From Alphaproteobacteria bacterium (GTDB taxonomy: Bacteria > Pseudomonadota > Alphaproteobacteria > ATCC43930 > CGMCC-115725), in NCBI GenBank assembly GCA_030040495.1, contig JASHTP010000424.1, forward strand, positions 1 through 5,146: DNA of 5,146 nt, given 5' to 3'. The first letter of the stretch is position 1; each line of letters opens with the position of its first letter. The notes beneath the pieces were generated by a model, which saw nothing but the letters and a program-made list of their open reading frames with translations, ran no database searches and was not told the DNA's origin. Below, one piece after another: positions 4,342 through 5,146 of this stretch. A program made the translations under genes and the position numbers.

Positions 4342-5146
4342 TCATACCGCCGCGTCGCCCGGCACGGGCTGCGCCGGCTCAGCCGCCCCCGCCGCGTCGG
4401 CGTCCCAGCAGCGCAGCTCGACGACGCAGCCGGGATGGTTGTCGGCGAGCGACAGGCCGAAGCCATGCAGCCTCGCGACCGCGGCGACGAGGCTCAATCC
4501 CAGCCCGATGCCGACGCTGCCGCGGCTCCTGTCGGAGCGGTAGAAGCGGCGGAAGACCAGCTCGTGCTCGCTTTCCGGAATGCCGGGGCCGTCATCGGCG
4601 ACGCGCAGCAGCGGGCGGTCGGCGGCGCCGGAAAGCTCCACGCGGACGTGACCGCCGGGCGGCGTGAACTTGATCGCGTTGTCGAGAAGATTGACGACGA
4701 CCTCGAGGAGAAGGTCGCGGTCGCCGCGGACGCGTCCGGGACCGGCGGCGAGGACGGTCAGCGCGATGCCCTTGTCCTCGGCGACGGGCTGGTAGAGCTC
4801 GCCCGCCTCCGCGACGAGCTCGGCGAGGTCGACCTCGGCGAAGGCGGAATAGCGGCGGCCGTTCTCGACCTCGGCGATGCGCAGCAGGGCGGTGATGATC
4901 GCCAGCGCCTGGTCGATGCCGGCGATCGACTGGTCGATGATCCCCAGCAATTGCTCGCCGCTCGCCGCATGCTCGCGGCCGCGCTCGAGCCGCGCCCGAA
5001 CCGCGGTCAGCGGCGTCCGCAGATCGTGGGCGATGTCTTCGCCGATGCCCTTCAGCGCGTAGACCAGGTCCTGCAGGCGATCCAGCATGCGGTTGACGAT
5101 GGCGGAGAGCTGGTCGAGCTCGTCGCCGGGGACGCGCGCGGGCAAG
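4342..5146 (-). CDS. Sensor histidine kinase, C-terminal part (5' end beyond the window)
   Basis: This is the cytoplasmic half of a membrane sensor kinase that would autophosphorylate and pass phosphate to a response regulator. The 268 codons present begin inside what looks like the end of a HAMP linker (DELDQLSAIVNRMLDRLQDL). The H-box is GEDIAHDLRTPLTAVRARLE, with the phospho-accepting His at 5028-5026. The HATPase domain follows with the N-box (NLLDNAIKFTPPGG), G1 (DDGPGIP), an F-box-like ELVFRRFYR and G2 (GIGLGLSLV), all intact. The tail after VVELRCW is a non-conserved Ala/Pro-rich stretch of about 20 residues. The frame stays open to the edge. The TTG at 5145 is most likely an internal leucine, since sensor and transmembrane parts are still missing. 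The partner response regulator is expected just upstream, outside the window. The overall order resembles OmpR-family partners such as EnvZ/QseC-like kinases, but the signal is unknown. Confidence 0.93.
   Translation of the reverse strand, partial: LPARVPGDELDQLSAIVNRMLDRLQDLVYALKGIGEDIAHDLRTPLTAVRARLERGREHAASGEQLLGIIDQSIAGIDQALAIITALLRIAEVENGRRYSAFAEVDLAELVAEAGELYQPVAEDKGIALTVLAAGPGRVRGDRDLLLEVVVNLLDNAIKFTPPGGHVRVELSGAADRPLLRVADDGPGIPESEHELVFRRFYRSDRSRGSVGIGLGLSLVAAVARLHGFGLSLADNHPGCVVELRCWDADAAGAAEPAQPVPGDAAV

Noticed and set aside
3062..4543. A 493-codon open frame on the plus strand
   Set aside because: It is antisense to the oxygenase and the kinase end and out of frame with the membrane protein gene. 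Its translation is Arg-rich and lacks motifs.
1..5146. CRISPR array, tRNA/rRNA genes, insertion sequence ends or attachment sites
   Set aside because: Reading both strands showed no regularly spaced repeats, no tRNA-like cloverleaf, no transposase or integrase frame and no flanking inverted repeats.

Overview
This is a GC-rich window (roughly 70% G+C by eye) that reads as an ordinary alphaproteobacterial chromosome segment. The best taxonomic evidence is the left third: a short coiled-coil protein of the DUF4164 type, zapA, a 6S RNA gene with alphaproteobacterial sequence features, and a YmdB/TIGR00282 metallophosphoesterase, all rightward. This order is typical of Rhizobiales and Rhodospirillales. 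The usual 5-formyltetrahydrofolate cyclo-ligase gene between 6S RNA and the phosphoesterase is absent here. There are no insertion sequences, tRNAs, rRNAs or CRISPR repeats.

Layout. Positions 1-158 hold an intergenic region with possible divergent promoters and perhaps the first codons of a leftward gene running off the edge. Positions 159-700 encode the DUF4164-like protein and ZapA, coupled by a 1-nt stop/start overlap. Positions about 704-867 hold 6S RNA, closed by a 14-bp helix. Positions 930-1766 encode the phosphoesterase. A leftward two-gene unit (3874/3922 down to 1763) then encodes a redoxin-like/2-oxoglutarate-Fe(II) oxygenase fusion followed by a sulfotransferase. The sulfotransferase converges on the phosphoesterase so tightly that both genes end in the same CTAG tetranucleotide. 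A 103-bp divergent intergenic region separates this unit from a rightward gene for a small two-helix membrane protein (4026-4307). The right edge (5146-4342, leftward) is the C-terminal part of a sensor histidine kinase.

Function. The left block combines cell-division control (ZapA stabilises FtsZ rings), global transcription control (6S RNA binds RNA polymerase holoenzyme) and a likely cyclic-nucleotide phosphodiesterase. The most unusual part is the hydroxylase/sulfotransferase pair. The oxygenase half has a complete iron and 2-oxoglutarate site, while its fused thioredoxin-fold domain has no cysteine and cannot be a classical peroxiredoxin. The pair might hydroxylate and then sulfate a common substrate, but that is inference and no substrate can be read from the sequence. 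I found no clear evidence of a wholly new system.
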